Source: Chromobotia macracanthus (Eukaryota > Chordata > Actinopteri > Cypriniformes > Botiidae). From it: a stretch of 64,000 bases of DNA. Of the stretch, positions 61,501 to 64,000 are shown piece after piece; position 1 is the stretch's first letter, and each line of letters begins with the position of its first letter. The DNA is taken from contig JAZGTH010000122.1 of the NCBI GenBank assembly GCA_036877525.1, forward strand, positions 374,501 through 438,500, read 5' to 3'. Both the position numbers and the translations under genes were made by a program. The notes beneath the pieces were generated by a model that was not told the origin of the DNA, searched no databases, and saw only the letters and a list, made by a program, of their open reading frames with translations.

Positions 61501-63934
61501 ACTCAGAGCAGTTACAATTACAGCAATTACAGAGCAGGGTCAGCTCATGCTGAGGCGCACAGTGCGAAGAAGTCACCAACTTTTTGCAGAGTCAATAGCT
61601 ACAGACCTCCAAACTTCATGTGGCCTTCAGACTAGCTCAGGAACAGTGCATAGAAAGCATCACAGAATGGGTTTCCATGGACGAAGAGCTGCATCCAAGC
61701 CTTGCATCACCAAGTGCAATGCAAAGCATTGGATGCAGTGGTGTAAAGCACGTTGCCACTGGACTCTGGAAATCTGATGGACACGTCTGGGTTTGGTGGT
61801 TGCCAGGAGAACGTTACTTGCCTGACTGCATTGTGCCAAGTGTAAAGTTTGATGGAGGGGGATTATGGTGTGGGGTTGTTTTTTGGGGCATGGGCTTGGC
61901 CCCTTAGTTCCAATGAAAGGAACTCTTAATGCATCAGCATACCAGGACATTTTGGACAATTTCATGCTCCTAACTTTGTCGGAACAGTTTGGGGATGGCC
62001 CCTTCCTATTCCAACATGACTGCGCACCAGTGTACAAAGCAAGGTCCATAAAGACATGGATGAGCGAGTTTGGTGTGGAGGAACTTCACTGGCCTGCACA
62101 GAGTCCTGACTTCAACCCGATAGAACACCTATGAGATGAATAAGAGCAGAGAATGCGAGCCAGGCCTTCTCAACCAACATCAGTGCGCTTCTAGAAGAAT
62201 GCTCAAAAATTACCATAAACACACTCTTAAACCTTGTGCAAAGCCTTCCCAGAAGAGTTGACGCTGTTATAGCTGCAAAGGTTGGGCCAACTCCATATTA
62301 AACCCTACGGATTAAGAATGGGATGTCATTAAAATTCATGTGCATGTAAAGGCAGACGTTCCAAAACATTTGGCAATATAGTATATATAAGTATGTTATT
62401 ATAAGTAATAAAAGTATGCAAATATAAGTATGTTATTTACAATATTATGTACAAGTGCACAATTTGGGATGTAAAAATATAGTTATGTTGGGCAGTGTGG
62501 AGGTATGAGAGTTTTAATTGTTCAGACTTAATATAGCCTGAGGGAAAAAACTGTTTTTGTGTTTGACTGTTCTGGTACTTGGTGCTCTGTAGCGCCGGCC
62601 AGAAGGTAACAGTTAAAAGAAAAAGTGGGCTGAATGTGTGGGGTCAAAAGCGATGGTTTTAGCCCTTTTTCCTCACTCTGGAAGTTTAGAGATCATGGAG
62701 GTTGGGCAGGGGGAATCAATGATCTTTTCGGCCATCCTGACCGTTCGTTGTAGTCTCCTTATTACTGATTTGGCAGCCATACCAGACAGTTATAGATATG
62801 GCAGGTTAAACTTCTTTAGTTGACGAAGGAAGAACAACCTCTGCTGGGCCTTTTTTTTTACAATGGAGTCAATGTGATTGTCCCACATTAAGTCCTGAGA
62901 GATGATGGTGCCCAGGAACCTGAATGACTCCACCGCCGCCATAGTGCTGTCCAGGATGGTTAGTGTGGGGAGTGCTGGGACTTTATTCTTAAGTCCACCA
63001 ACATCTCCACTGTTTCAAGCATGTTAAGCAGGTTGTTGTGACTGCACAGCTGTTCAACCTCCAATATGTAAGCAGACTTGTCATCAACCTTAATGAAGCC
63101 AAGGACTGCAGTGTCATCTGCAAATTTCAGAAGCTTGACAGAGGGATCTTTTGCAGTGCAGTCGTTTGTATAGAGGGGGAAGAGCAGTGGAGATAGCAAA
63201 CAACCATGGGTGGTGCCAGTTCTGGTAGTGAGGGACCTGGATATGAGTTTCCCTAGTCTCACTAGCTGTTGCCTGGTGATTCACTGACAGATTGAGGTTG
63301 GCACGGAGAGCTTGGTTAGATGGATAACAGAAGACCAGGCCTGATGGTATTGAATGCCGATAAATAAGTTTAAATAAGTCCATATTGGTGGCTGCAGCTT
63401 CAAAAACACTCCAGTCAGTCAATGTCTGAATAACCAAAAAACGGAAAAAGTATTGTCTGGTATGTTGCTTGATGTTAAGTAGTTTGTCTCTGGTGAAACT
63501 TACAGAAAAAGATTGACTAAACACAGAATAAAAACAGAAGAAGAACTGGAGAGCTCTGAACCGAGGCTGCCATCCGCGGCCAATCTTCATTCAATAACCC
63601 TGCTGATCCTTGCTATATTCTTTACAAGAGCATTAAATCAATGTATTACATTGATCAAGATTTCCCAAAATCATTCATTGATCCTAATTAATGATTAATA
63701 TCTCCCTTTTGGAATAATATTTGTTTCCCTTAGACAGGAAATGGAGGAGAATAGATGTATTAACATTCATTTTAGGCGAACCTCTTTATGAATAATTACA
63801 TCTCAAAACTCATTATTAATCCTCTACACAGTTGATCTGTTCAGCTGACCTGTTGATAGAAACAGGTTTATAAAGATTAATGACAGAACTTACCCATCAC
63901 ACACGTCCCTGATGATAGAGGACAATGGCTTTTT
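11458..63934 (-). CDS. elmo2: Engulfment and cell motility protein 2 (ELMO2), 19 coding exons, N-terminus outside window
   Basis: Exons (high to low coordinate): 63894-63934, 60398-60470, 55003-55053, 47597-47766, 47402-47501, 47019-47170, 37739-37817, 34303-34353, 33927-34049, 23680-23799, 23409-23513, 17167-17272, 16831-16967, 16598-16761, 16406-16518, 16216-16323, 16035-16117, 11900-11977, 11458-11658. They sum to 2055 bases, keep phase at every junction and contain no internal stop. Known family: a cytosolic adaptor that binds RhoG through its N-terminal armadillo-like region and DOCK guanine-exchange factors through its C-terminal part, driving Rac activation in engulfment and migration. 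Seen: an ubiquitin-like/armadillo N-terminal half, the ELMO/CED-12 domain (exons 9-13), a PH domain (exons 15-18) and the proline-rich tail APPPVPKEP followed by an ending YNYG. The tail and the PH-domain wording fit ELMO2 better than ELMO1 (ends YDCN) or ELMO3. Adding about 26 missing residues gives about 710, close to the usual 720. The Gly/Ser-rich insert before the EKRK motif of exon 10 is about five residues shorter than in mammals. Confidence 0.93.
11900..11977 (-). CDS. elmo2: elmo2 exon 18 of window (PH domain end)
   Basis: The 78 bases (26 codons) encode EVLELAFSILYDPDEALNF, then VAPNKYE. The donor GAG|GTTTAA is weak, but the frame into exon 19 (YCIWTDG) fixes it. Confidence 0.92.
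12070..12690 (-). mobile_element. hAT transposon fragment with BED zinc-finger coding piece
   Basis: Minus-strand 12446-12652 encodes a BED-type finger: CQHCKAAVRYVSGNTTN followed by MLTHIRRHHPDV, giving Cys-x2-Cys and His-x4-His ligands (HIRRHH). This arrangement is typical of hAT transposases and ZBED genes. The left part (12079-12170, ggtttggtacattcctcag, then gtgtcacggttcg) resembles fish hAT end sequence. The catalytic and dimerisation regions are missing. Confidence 0.65.
12691..15274 (+). pseudogene. Ty3/Gypsy internal region (protease-RT-RNase H-integrase), many stops
   Basis: Protease: ALIDSGAAGNFISHEFAQQ around 12800. RT: about 13330-13830, with an intact catalytic VYIDDILIYSD at 13768-13800 and MPFGLANSPSVFQ before it. 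RNase H: VLTDHKNLEYLRTAKQLNPR at about 14129-14190. Integrase: a zinc-binding region near 14450-14600, then HISIDFITDLPNSPGNTTIL and SDRGPQFTSRVW (about 14660-14840). A short chromodomain-like end and a purine tract (gggaggggg) sit just before the LTR. Gag and the 5' LTR are missing. Stops and frame changes are scattered throughout. Confidence 0.88.
15275..15662 (+). mobile_element. 3' LTR of the Gypsy element
   Basis: Begins TGTTACGG after the purine tract and ends CTTCATTACA. It is similar in layout to the solo LTR at 38485-38867 and to the LTR at 54007-54471 (shared gaatacta/gaatattag, ctacaatt/ctacattt, tgcctgcc and gatcct blocks). It contains tatataaaccc as a likely TATA box and a gattaaaac 3' region. 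Confidence 0.8.
15663..16034. other. elmo2 intron sequence, AT-rich, nothing recognised
   Basis: No repeat end or coding segment seen between the Gypsy LTR and exon 17. Confidence 0.4.
16035..16117 (-). CDS. elmo2: elmo2 exon 17 of window (PH domain)
   Basis: The 83 bases encode AVSDIKAVLTGKDCPHMKEK, then SALKQNK. The first two bases complete an Ile codon begun in exon 16. The donor is AAG|GTAAGA. The intron to exon 18 is 4.06 kb and holds a hAT fragment and a Gypsy element. Confidence 0.93.
16216..16323 (-). CDS. elmo2: elmo2 exon 16 of window (PH domain)
   Basis: The 108 bases encode KFWFCRLSLNHKVLHYGDLD, then ESPQGEVPFELLTDK. This is the core of the PH domain. The donor is GTGAGT. Confidence 0.93.
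16406..16518 (-). CDS. elmo2: elmo2 exon 15 of window (PH domain start)
   Basis: The 113 bases encode ELRERIQPEILELIKQQRLN, then RLCEGGCFRKLGNRRRQ. This is the helix leading into the ELMO PH domain, a region known to contact DOCK partners. Phase is 2 in and 1 out; the donor is AAG|GTGATG. Confidence 0.92.
16598..16761 (-). CDS. elmo2: elmo2 exon 14 of window
   Basis: The 164 bases begin VMTVGREQITRALAMKPSSL and contain SYAEILRLRQSERMSQDDF, ending QSPPI plus AT. The motif SERMSQDDFQSPPI matches ELMO2 rather than ELMO1. The intron to exon 15 is only 79 bases. Confidence 0.93.
16831..16967 (-). CDS. elmo2: elmo2 exon 13 of window
   Basis: The 137 bases encode NEGCNNYHPMFFTHEHAWEE, then IQLLNKTWKEMRATSEDFNK. 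This is the C-terminal side of the ELMO domain. The donor is AAG|GTGTGT and the acceptor cttcgcag. Confidence 0.92.
17167..17272 (-). CDS. elmo2: elmo2 exon 12 of window
   Basis: The 106 bases begin IVLENSSREKHECPF and end ILQVGEL plus C of a Pro codon. It is the first of six exons packed into 1.24 kb with short introns. One residue appears missing between SSRE and KHE compared with mammals (SSREDKHE). Confidence 0.92.
17305..17362 (+). mobile_element. 5' end of a truncated L2/CR1-like LINE, split from its continuation at 20200
   Basis: In frame this stretch reads LSQHVSGLTNYHNHTLD, the end of an APE endonuclease domain. The same frame continues across the nested element into LILSYG at 20199-20215. 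The related copy at 56400-56510 has the two parts joined without interruption. Confidence 0.7.
17363..20198 (-). mobile_element. Nearly full-length Rex1/Babar-like LINE (endonuclease plus reverse transcriptase)
   Basis: On the minus strand the endonuclease frame (20084-19383) shows the APE motifs IIAGDFNHANL and RYSDHISVML. It ends at a TAG (19383-19385) that lies in the same frame as the next segment. The reverse-transcriptase frame (19355-17958, 465 aa) shows PRKATGPDNIP, DYRPIALTPIMMKCFERL, FIDFSSAFNTI, STGAPQGCVLSPLL and the catalytic KFADDTTVV. A frame change at about 17965 leads into the C-terminal piece 17947-17564 (LHFLRRLKRASLPPPILTMF). The 3' end carries gacttgacttgaa short repeats. 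Clade naming is by recognition; CR1-type LINEs in general would also fit. A second 3' fragment of the family lies at 42951-43220. Confidence 0.85.
20199..20950 (+). mobile_element. Continuation of the L2/CR1-like LINE
   Basis: Encodes the linker between endonuclease and RT: TVAPLHLKIKDSSPTPWYN, then KKAAWKMEHNWKQTKQKVF (20450-20590) and FSTIDRDEMSKK near 20900. It contains several stops. It parallels 56490-56955 base for base over long stretches, for example cagtgtagacatttcagat against cagagcaaagacatttcag. Confidence 0.75.
20954..22345. repeat. Noncoding modular element with inverted ends and hairpin tail, inserted in the LINE
   Basis: The left end GGGGCCAAGCAC (20954-20965) is the reverse complement of GTGCTTGGCCCC at 22269-22280 and again at 22334-22345. 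The tail ggtgccttcgcacc/gcaccttcggtgc can form two mutually exclusive hairpins, and the last about 65 bases are duplicated. The interior holds diverged repeated modules: the block from caataggtggc to gcagagatac at 21122-21234 recurs at 21555-21662, and the block tctgaagatgatc...ggtgaaaatc occurs three times (about 21326, 21761 and 21903). No reading frame longer than about 70 codons is seen. Confidence 0.65.
22346..22520 (+). mobile_element. Third piece of the L2/CR1-like LINE (start of RT)
   Basis: Reads NKSSKSTRCMLHPIPIRLLK, then MLSEIIDPLNSIINSSLALG, the N-terminal edge of the RT domain. It directly continues the frame that stops at about 20930. Confidence 0.75.
22521..23408. other. elmo2 intron sequence, unassigned
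   Basis: Open segments of about 80-106 codons exist on both strands at 22634-22954 but match no family I recognise. They may belong to a decayed repeat. No splice-consistent exon is seen. Confidence 0.35.
23409..23513 (-). CDS. elmo2: elmo2 exon 11 of window
   Basis: The 105 bases (35 codons) contain NPALDFTQTPPGMLALDNML and end HQDTYIK. This is one of the most conserved segments of ELMO proteins. The donor is AAA|GTAAGA. Confidence 0.93.
23680..23799 (-). CDS. elmo2: elmo2 exon 10 of window (ELMO domain)
   Basis: The 120 bases encode AQRDFIFELCRIAFDGDSDP, then VAEKRKGIYTKDYKMLGFV. This is the ELMO/CED-12 domain. It is shorter than mammalian ELMO2 between DSDP and EKRK. The donor is GTT|GTAAGT. 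A degenerate minisatellite lies about 130 bases upstream in the intron. Confidence 0.92.
23930..24120. repeat. Degenerate minisatellite, about five units of 33-38 bases
   Basis: Units share the pattern of a cacct/catgacctg start, then gttttcacattctc, then cctcttaca. They differ by point changes and short indels. It lies in the elmo2 intron about 130 bases upstream of exon 10. Confidence 0.75.
24244..24747 (+). mobile_element. Gypsy LTR (TGTCAGG...GCTGACA)
   Basis: The ends TGTCAGGGACACACCAGC and GTGCATGCTGACA match the LTR family of 28558-31542. The LTR is followed by gaagaccagacc, as in the other copies, so it is a 5' LTR. Confidence 0.75.
24748..25710 (+). pseudogene. Gypsy internal remnant: gag piece joined to integrase piece
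   Basis: A gag-like LTLQFRTLAADNEWNEIALF (25210-25280) is followed within 60 bases by integrase sequence (VDQFSKASKLIPLKGLPTSF, then SDRGPQF, 25460-25600; YHPKTNGQ near 25680). Protease, RT and RNase H are deleted. No 3' LTR is found; DIRS sequence follows. Confidence 0.75.
25780..28100 (+). mobile_element. DIRS-like (tyrosine recombinase) retrotransposon, decayed
   Basis: An RT piece at 25990-26260 holds RILNYLDN, where the usual catalytic YLDD has lost an Asp, and a downstream connection segment follows. RNase H/linker: VDLFASQESSNCQLFYSLSE at 26610-26670. Tyrosine recombinase: STLNVYVAAISAHHLTVEG at 26799-26855, then LRLRVHTTRSVASSRALA around 27344-27396. The 3' tail with gctaggtgctccatatg (27592) also occurs at 32546, and the end near 28015-28090 (aaacgtctcagtt, cttgttccctgaagaaggg) resembles DIRS terminal sequence. 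Frame breaks are frequent. Confidence 0.75.
28101..28552. repeat. elmo2 intron with a repeat shared with 46612-46835
   Basis: Bases 28383-28552 (ttcattagttcagtcaa, caaaccctagtatc, taaagctgctacattgcaa) match 46612-46820 in the same orientation. The shared end resembles the tail of an L2-type LINE/SINE. 28101-28380 holds nothing recognisable. Confidence 0.55.
28553..31547 (+). mobile_element. Gypsy element with two LTRs and 5-bp target duplication GTAAT
   Basis: GTAAT lies at 28553-28557 and 31543-31547. The 5' LTR (28558-28936) starts TGTCAGGG, ends TGCTGACA and lacks about 110 bases present in the 3' LTR. The 3' LTR (about 31069-31542) lacks its first few bases after a C-rich run. The internal region keeps protease (LLDSGSSGNFISQSLL, about 29182), RT (KKDGGLRPCIDYHIL, about 29490; catalytic box YIDSIL, with one Asp lost), RNase H (METDASTVRIGTVLSQ, about 30137) and integrase (GVDFITDLPNSDSHICIL, about 30861), truncated just before the 3' LTR. 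Stops are frequent. Confidence 0.9.
31548..32039. other. elmo2 intron sequence, nothing recognised
   Basis: No coding segment or repeat end could be supported. Confidence 0.4.
32040..33612 (+). mobile_element. DIRS-like fragment (recombinase C-terminus and tail), split by a LINE fragment
   Basis: 32090-32290 reads KQRLAHWIVEAISMAYQSQG, then RVQSTRGVASSLALAKGASL, the C-terminal half of a DIRS tyrosine recombinase including the Arg of the HxxR-type motif region. The tail block gctaggtgctccatacg (32546) recurs at 27592. After an inserted LINE piece (32696-33012), the tail continues to 33612, with terminal-type sequence (cttgttccctctatcagggaacaag at 33545-33569, a palindrome) and gaccaacagaaagagaacg. 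Confidence 0.7.
32696..33012 (-). mobile_element. L2-like LINE 3' fragment
   Basis: The left end (acatttacatttattcattt then agcagacgcttttatcc) is the conserved 3' tail also seen at 50815-50860. The minus strand at 33005-32920 reads WNDLPVFIRNAESLAIFKRQ, then LKTHLFREHL, the C-terminus of the LINE polymerase. Confidence 0.75.
33613..33926. other. elmo2 intron sequence next to exon 9, nothing recognised
   Basis: This is the intron side of the GC donor of exon 9. No repeat was recognised. Confidence 0.4.
33927..34049 (-). CDS. elmo2: elmo2 exon 9 of window, followed by a GC donor
   Basis: The 123 bases (41 codons) run from HIIRGNRPVKAEMAHQLYVL to MMTKMDPNDQ. The exon ends CAG followed by gccagt, so the intron must begin with GC to keep frame with AQRD of exon 10. 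The intron to exon 10 is 10.1 kb, the longest in the window. Confidence 0.91.
34303..34353 (-). CDS. elmo2: elmo2 exon 8 of window
   Basis: The 51 bases encode EMASTLAQKHLRGIILN. The acceptor is tattgcag and the donor AAT|GTAAGT. The length and sequence fit the ELMO family exactly. Confidence 0.92.
34480..36560 (-). mobile_element. DIRS-like element bounded by about 150-bp inverted repeats
   Basis: The left arm 34500-34650 and the right arm 36393-36550 are inverted copies (shared blocks catgaccttgacctg, ctataaataggcctgat, ttaaaggtttt, tattttgcag). On the minus strand, in order: a gag-like piece (36164-35851), RNase H (35496-35281, VRTDNTTVVLFLNYQGGLH, then MYIPGHTNLGANILSRQ) and recombinase (about 35190-34700, AGLASATLKVYVVAVSVSH). 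RT is mostly deleted. The element sits in the intron between exons 7 and 8 in sense orientation to elmo2. Confidence 0.75.
36561..37738 (+). repeat. elmo2 intron with noncoding fish repeat (36840-37260)
   Basis: 36840-37260 shares blocks with 59270-59600 (ggaattgaca, atccaaaatggc, gagctaatgaa, acaatacatgtaccaagttt, cctcaaatacatctaa). It shows no reading frame. The remainder is AT-rich intron. Confidence 0.6.
37739..37817 (-). CDS. elmo2: elmo2 exon 7 of window
   Basis: The 79 bases encode SNQEIQTYAIALINALFLK then TPEDRRQ, near-identical to mammalian ELMO2. The donor is CAG|GTACAC. The 9.2-kb intron between exons 6 and 7 holds the LTR/Tc1 nest, a solo LTR and a Gypsy fragment. Confidence 0.93.
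37818..38479. other. elmo2 intron sequence, nothing recognised
   Basis: No repeat end or coding segment was supported between exon 7 and the solo LTR. Confidence 0.35.
38480..38872 (+). mobile_element. Solo Gypsy LTR with perfect 5-bp target duplication CACTA
   Basis: The LTR 38485-38867 (383 bases) starts CGTTACGG (TG mutated to CG), ends TTTGTTACA and is flanked on both sides by CACTA. It matches the LTRs at 54007-54471 and 15275-15662 (ccaccagaggga, gaatattagtt, actacaattcccat, attcctgggg/actgatta, caataaa). No internal region is present, which fits LTR-LTR recombination. Confidence 0.9.
38873..39319. other. elmo2 intron sequence, nothing recognised
   Basis: No repeat or coding segment supported. 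Confidence 0.35.
39320..40800 (+). pseudogene. Ty3/Gypsy fragment: RNase H end and integrase
   Basis: Starts with an RNase H end (TDHKNLHYLHKVKRLNHRQ, about 39350-39405, allowing a frame change), followed by HAGSKNIKGD. The long open stretch 39593-40375 (260 aa) lies over integrase. A C-terminal piece reading RRLAPKF-like is no longer clear, but the chromodomain-side pattern persists to about 40560. A possible partial LTR follows from about 40566. Protease, RT and the 5' LTR are missing. Family assignment rests mainly on the RNase H part. Confidence 0.55.
40801..41689. other. elmo2 intron sequence, nothing recognised
   Basis: AT-rich, with no supported feature. Confidence 0.35.
41690..42130 (+). 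mobile_element. L2/CR1-like LINE 3' fragment
   Basis: Encodes NKYDHISPVLSTLNWLPIKH, then RINFKILLII (41820-41917). The continuation ggccagttgataatacccagaatttcaaaatc is shared with 58979-59010. Same family as 5700-6167. Confidence 0.75.
42131..42950. other. elmo2 intron sequence, nothing recognised
   Basis: Contains scraps similar to the LINE 3' flank (ccacctctagcctagttagg at 42301 against cctccaacttggttag at 59184) but no coding segment. Confidence 0.35.
42951..43248 (-). mobile_element. 3' tail of the Rex1-like LINE
   Basis: Nearly identical to 17363-17595 (gagctttattgtcattccgc, then acagtggaacgaaatgtcgt). It contains two short tandem duplications (ctatttaaatataaacta at 43148-43190 and ttccacataaatg at 43196-43220). 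Confidence 0.85.
43249..46611 (+). mobile_element. LTR retrotransposon with gag-like ORF only; 3' LTR interrupted by a Tc1 element
   Basis: The 5' LTR 43254-43545 starts TGTCAGCGACATGAAC and ends GATGTGACA. The 3' LTR starts at 44719 (TGTCAACATCATGAAC), breaks at about 44940 and resumes at 46533 to end at 46606 (GACATGACA). Flanks GTAGT (43249-43253) and GAAGT (46607-46611) differ at one base, so they may be a decayed 5-bp target duplication. The internal region (43546-44718) encodes a decayed gag-like segment (IEDLVLEFLDKCHLATCEDL, about 43660; ENYINFELRVAGSAFTVGE, about 43803) and proline/serine-rich sequence. No protease or polymerase is seen, so it depends on another element or is deleted. 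Confidence 0.8.
44940..46532 (-). mobile_element. Tc1-like transposon with inverted ends and broken transposase
   Basis: The left end gcagtgcatctggaaac...cacagcgcttcacc and the right end ggtgaagtgctgtgaatac...ggatgcactgta are inverted copies that extend through the ttccacatttt and cagccttattcc blocks (about 90 bases). The minus-strand transposase has an N-terminal helix-turn-helix (SKELSEDLRDRIVSRYRSGE, about 46140-46081), then ILWSDETKIELFGL (about 45720-45680), the first catalytic region, and GGGSIML. A frame change or stop separates the pieces, and the last part (QQDNDPKHT then FNLIEHLW) lies at about 45480-45330. Confidence 0.88.
46612..47018 (+). repeat. elmo2 intron with repeat shared with 28383-28552
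   Basis: 46612-46835 matches the 28.4-kb copy and has a tail aaagctgctttgaagcagtg then caacattgtaaaacaattgc. 46840-47018 is intron leading to exon 6, with a short (tg)n run near 46957. Confidence 0.55.
47019..47170 (-). CDS. elmo2: elmo2 exon 6 of window
   Basis: The 152 bases read ITGYVNQPMVDVSILQRSLA and continue to HLIAHLQV. The conserved segment AILESMVLNSHSLYQ identifies the ELMO armadillo-like region. The exon ends in GT of a Val codon that is completed by exon 7; the donor is GTGAGC. Confidence 0.93.
47402..47501 (-). CDS. elmo2: elmo2 exon 5 of window, followed by a GC donor
   Basis: The 100 bases encode FGEMLAFTLTAFLELMDHG and on to SSSFIKQ. The exon ends CAG followed by gcaagt, which is the consensus of a GC-AG intron. 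Using the nearest GT four bases later would break the frame. The intron to exon 6 is 231 bases. Confidence 0.92.
47597..47766 (-). CDS. elmo2: elmo2 exon 4 of window (armadillo-like region)
   Basis: The 170 bases start MRAARQLLERIQ and include ELAKLSADPTFATEFINL, followed by RLVESGT. The exon ends in phase 2 (CA), which joins to T of exon 5 to give His and the reading GTHFGEM. The donor GTACAG is weak. The in-frame ATG at its start is internal to the protein, not the translation start. Confidence 0.92.
47767..48954. other. elmo2 intron sequence, AT-rich
   Basis: No coding segment or clear repeat boundary between exon 4 and the foldback element. Confidence 0.4.
50815..51950 (-). mobile_element. 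L2-like LINE, 5'-truncated
   Basis: The 3' tail lies at 50815-50860 (ttagcagacgcttttatcc). On the minus strand the RT reads STSLLPSTQ-type broken frame, then YHCYADGTQLHYS (about 51567-51529), where the catalytic YADD has become YADG. It continues MKKWHLQLNLSKTELLIIPA (51466) and SRLDYCNALLAGLPANATKP (51180-51125), ending NWLPVAGRIKFKSL. At least two frame changes occur. It abuts Gypsy sequence at about 51950. Confidence 0.8.
51951..54006 (-). pseudogene. Ty3/Gypsy internal region, decayed and missing most of RT
   Basis: On the minus strand from 54006: a gag-like piece (TMHHHQLVWLTTLTKSLL, about 53920), a CxxC-type knuckle remnant near 53640, protease (VDSGEAENFASHEFTQQH, about 53485), a short RT start, then a jump to the RNase H end (QARWALVFTRFNFTVMYRPG, about 52925). 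The zinc-binding and core integrase follows (GHPSITATNQLLCNHFWWPS, about 52620; IAIDLITDLPNSKETLLYS, about 52450) and peters out at about 51960. No 3' LTR is present. Confidence 0.85.
54007..54471 (-). mobile_element. 5' LTR of the minus-strand Gypsy element
   Basis: On the minus strand it starts TGTTACGG (54471) and ends CCTTCGTTACA (54007), followed by GAAGAC. It holds a TATA-like gtataagcc and an AATAAA (54048-54053), both in elmo2 sense orientation. It resembles the solo LTR at 38485-38867. Confidence 0.85.
54951..55002 (-). other. Intron stretch between exon 3 donor and the foldback element
   Basis: Only about 50 bases separate the splice donor of exon 3 from the foldback arm. Confidence 0.5.
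55003..55053 (-). CDS. elmo2: elmo2 exon 3 of window
   Basis: The 51 bases encode SRGEIKNGTILRLAISP, closely matching the ELMO sequence at this place. It has a clean acceptor (attttcag) and donor (CCT|GTAAGT). The end of a foldback element lies only about 60 bases 3' of the donor. Confidence 0.92.
55462..55546. repeat. (TA)n microsatellite, about 42 units
   Basis: An uninterrupted alternating TA run of about 85 bases in the elmo2 intron between exons 2 and 3. Confidence 0.98.
55547..55990. other. elmo2 intron with a possible DNA-transposon end
   Basis: ttaaaagggtcctaatatgc at 55605-55624 resembles the inverted sequence cataggacccctttaa at 60213-60228. Otherwise nothing is recognised. Confidence 0.35.
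55991..57140 (+). mobile_element. L2/CR1-like LINE endonuclease and linker region, with a short inserted repeat
   Basis: 56200-56560 encodes LLATVYRPPRN-like sequence, then a VLIIGDFNIHVDN-type endonuclease motif at 56335-56375 and SKDISDHNLMSCLIHLLIV at 56526-56590, including the SDH catalytic end. The linker 56770-56955 parallels 20450-20620. Between 56956 and 57117 a piece with a tcgttttggataaaagcatc L2-type tail interrupts the match, which resumes at ctccagatctgcctactttt (57120). Confidence 0.78.
57141..58915 (-). mobile_element. DIRS-like element (gag, RT start), inserted in the LINE
   Basis: Minus-strand gag-like segments lie at 58837-58471 (AYMAAGQAVSALHTMVILQV, then KALNDLHEGRSNPAIMQEL). 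An RT start lies at 58009-57740 (GFYSPYFIVPKGERGLQPIL, then DLRTLNRALHRLPFRKLTQK). The end at 57150-57235 (aaacgtctcggttac, aacccttgtaccctgat) resembles the ends at 28015 and 33545. The catalytic RT box, RNase H and most of the recombinase are missing. The flanking LINE resumes at 58919. Confidence 0.75.
58916..59250 (+). mobile_element. LINE 3' fragment resuming after the DIRS-like insertion
   Basis: Starts aatggtttagctcctctcag, continues HAHCDLKILAS and gataatacctagaatttcaa, matching 41930-42030. Confidence 0.7.
59251..60397 (+). repeat. elmo2 intron with noncoding fish repeat (59270-60020)
   Basis: Contains two or three diverged internal modules (cctcaaatacatctaa at 59572 and cctcaaatacacctga at 59810; gaaagtttgacat/agtttgacaca modules). 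It shares the 5' block with 36840-37260. 60021-60397 is plain intron next to exon 2. Confidence 0.55.
60398..60470 (-). CDS. elmo2: elmo2 exon 2 of window
   Basis: The 73 bases encode the segment with ALRYADGQQLYITEQ, a hallmark of ELMO proteins. The donor is CAG|GTGAGA. The acceptor is tgtag, preceded by a G-rich and TG-rich stretch instead of a normal pyrimidine tract (see findings). Phase with exon 1 is exact: GG plus C gives Gly, then Trp. Confidence 0.92.
60471..61459. other. elmo2 intron, CA/TG-rich next to exon 2, otherwise nothing recognised
   Basis: 60476-60535 is CA-rich on the plus strand, so TG-rich on the transcribed strand. 60536-61459 shows no supported feature. Confidence 0.45.
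61460..62385 (+). pseudogene. Tc1-like transposase pseudogene
   Basis: Transposase pieces occur in three frames: HRMGFHGRRAASKP (61660), ITKCNAKHWMQWCKARCHWT (61710), WVWWLPGERYLPDCIVPSVK (61795), GTLNASAYQDILDNFML (61918) and HDCAPVYKARSIKTWMSEFG (62017), then SPDFNPIEHL (62102). The end ttggcaatatagta at 62370-62384 is a Tc1-type terminus. The left terminus and DNA-binding region are missing or decayed. Confidence 0.85.
62395..63590 (-). mobile_element. Rex1-like LINE, internally deleted
   Basis: Minus-strand 63590-63270 encodes an N-terminal segment with FTRDKLLNIKQHTRQYFF. This is joined directly to RT sequence at 63262-62960 (TTHGCLLSPLLFPLYTNDCT, then LLKFADDTAVLGFI) and on to the C-terminal part with FFLRQLKKFNLPYL (about 62830). 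Most of the endonuclease and early RT is missing. Same broad family as 17363-20198 but a different subfamily. Confidence 0.8.
63591..63893. other. elmo2 intron sequence next to exon 1 of the window
   Basis: AT-rich, nothing recognised. Confidence 0.4.
63894..63934 (-). CDS. elmo2: elmo2 exon 1 of window (residues KKPLSS...CDG)
   Basis: This 41-base exon encodes 13 codons plus two bases, reading KKPLSSIIRDVCD and the start of a Gly codon. It lies in the N-terminal ubiquitin-like segment, around residues 27-39 of the full protein. The acceptor is tttgttgtag and the donor GG|GTAAGT. The upstream exons with the start codon are off the window. Confidence 0.88.
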
Positions 63935-64000
63935 CTACAACAAAATACACACAAATATTACAAACTTGCTATAAAAATGTGTTTAATGAAACCAAATGCT

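Noticed and set aside
1..64000. tRNA, rRNA or small structured RNA genes
   Set aside because: No stretch showed convincing tRNA boxes with a cloverleaf, and no rRNA core sequence was recognised by eye. A covariance-model scan would be decisive.

Overview
The window is vertebrate nuclear DNA, most likely from a teleost fish. It holds one split gene on the minus strand whose exons read as engulfment and cell motility protein 2 (ELMO2). The surrounding DNA is packed with transposable elements typical of ray-finned fish: Ty3/Gypsy LTR elements, DIRS-like tyrosine-recombinase elements, Rex1-like and L2/CR1-like LINEs, and Tc1 and hAT DNA transposons. An ostariophysan such as a cyprinid or catfish is a guess from repeat style, not from a diagnostic sequence.

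Host gene. Nineteen coding exons of elmo2 run right to left from 63934 to the stop codon at 11458-11460. Together they give 2055 coding bases (684 residues plus stop), with matching splice phases at every junction and no internal stop. About 26 N-terminal residues and the promoter lie beyond the right edge. The product is the cytoplasmic adaptor that pairs with DOCK-family exchange factors to activate Rac in phagocytosis and migration. Two introns, after exons 5 and 9 of the window, have GC-AG rather than GT-AG ends. A likely 3' untranslated region extends from 11457 to about 9985.

Layout. 1-9900 is downstream of the gene: a decayed endogenous-retrovirus-like remnant (about 240-3250), AT-rich DNA, a Tc1-type MITE (5109-5620), a LINE fragment and a broken Gypsy element (6168-9327). 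The introns hold a hAT fragment and a Gypsy element with 3' LTR (12.1-15.7 kb); a LINE split by a nearly full Rex1-like LINE and by a noncoding inverted-end element (17.3-22.5 kb); Gypsy and DIRS pieces and one Gypsy with two LTRs and a 5-bp target duplication (24.2-33.6 kb); a DIRS-like element with inverted ends (34.5-36.6 kb); a solo LTR with a perfect 5-bp duplication (38.5 kb); a Gypsy integrase-end fragment (39.3-40.8 kb); an LTR element with a Tc1 transposon inside its 3' LTR (43.3-46.6 kb); a long-arm foldback element split by LINE plus Gypsy (49.0-54.9 kb); a LINE with an inserted DIRS-like element (56.0-59.2 kb); and Tc1 and LINE remnants (61.5-63.6 kb).

No CRISPR array, bacterial operon, rRNA or tRNA gene was seen. 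The notable content is the nested insertion history and the unusual splice sites of elmo2, rather than a new multi-gene system. Repeat family names come from recognising protein motifs and ends by eye and were not searched against a database.
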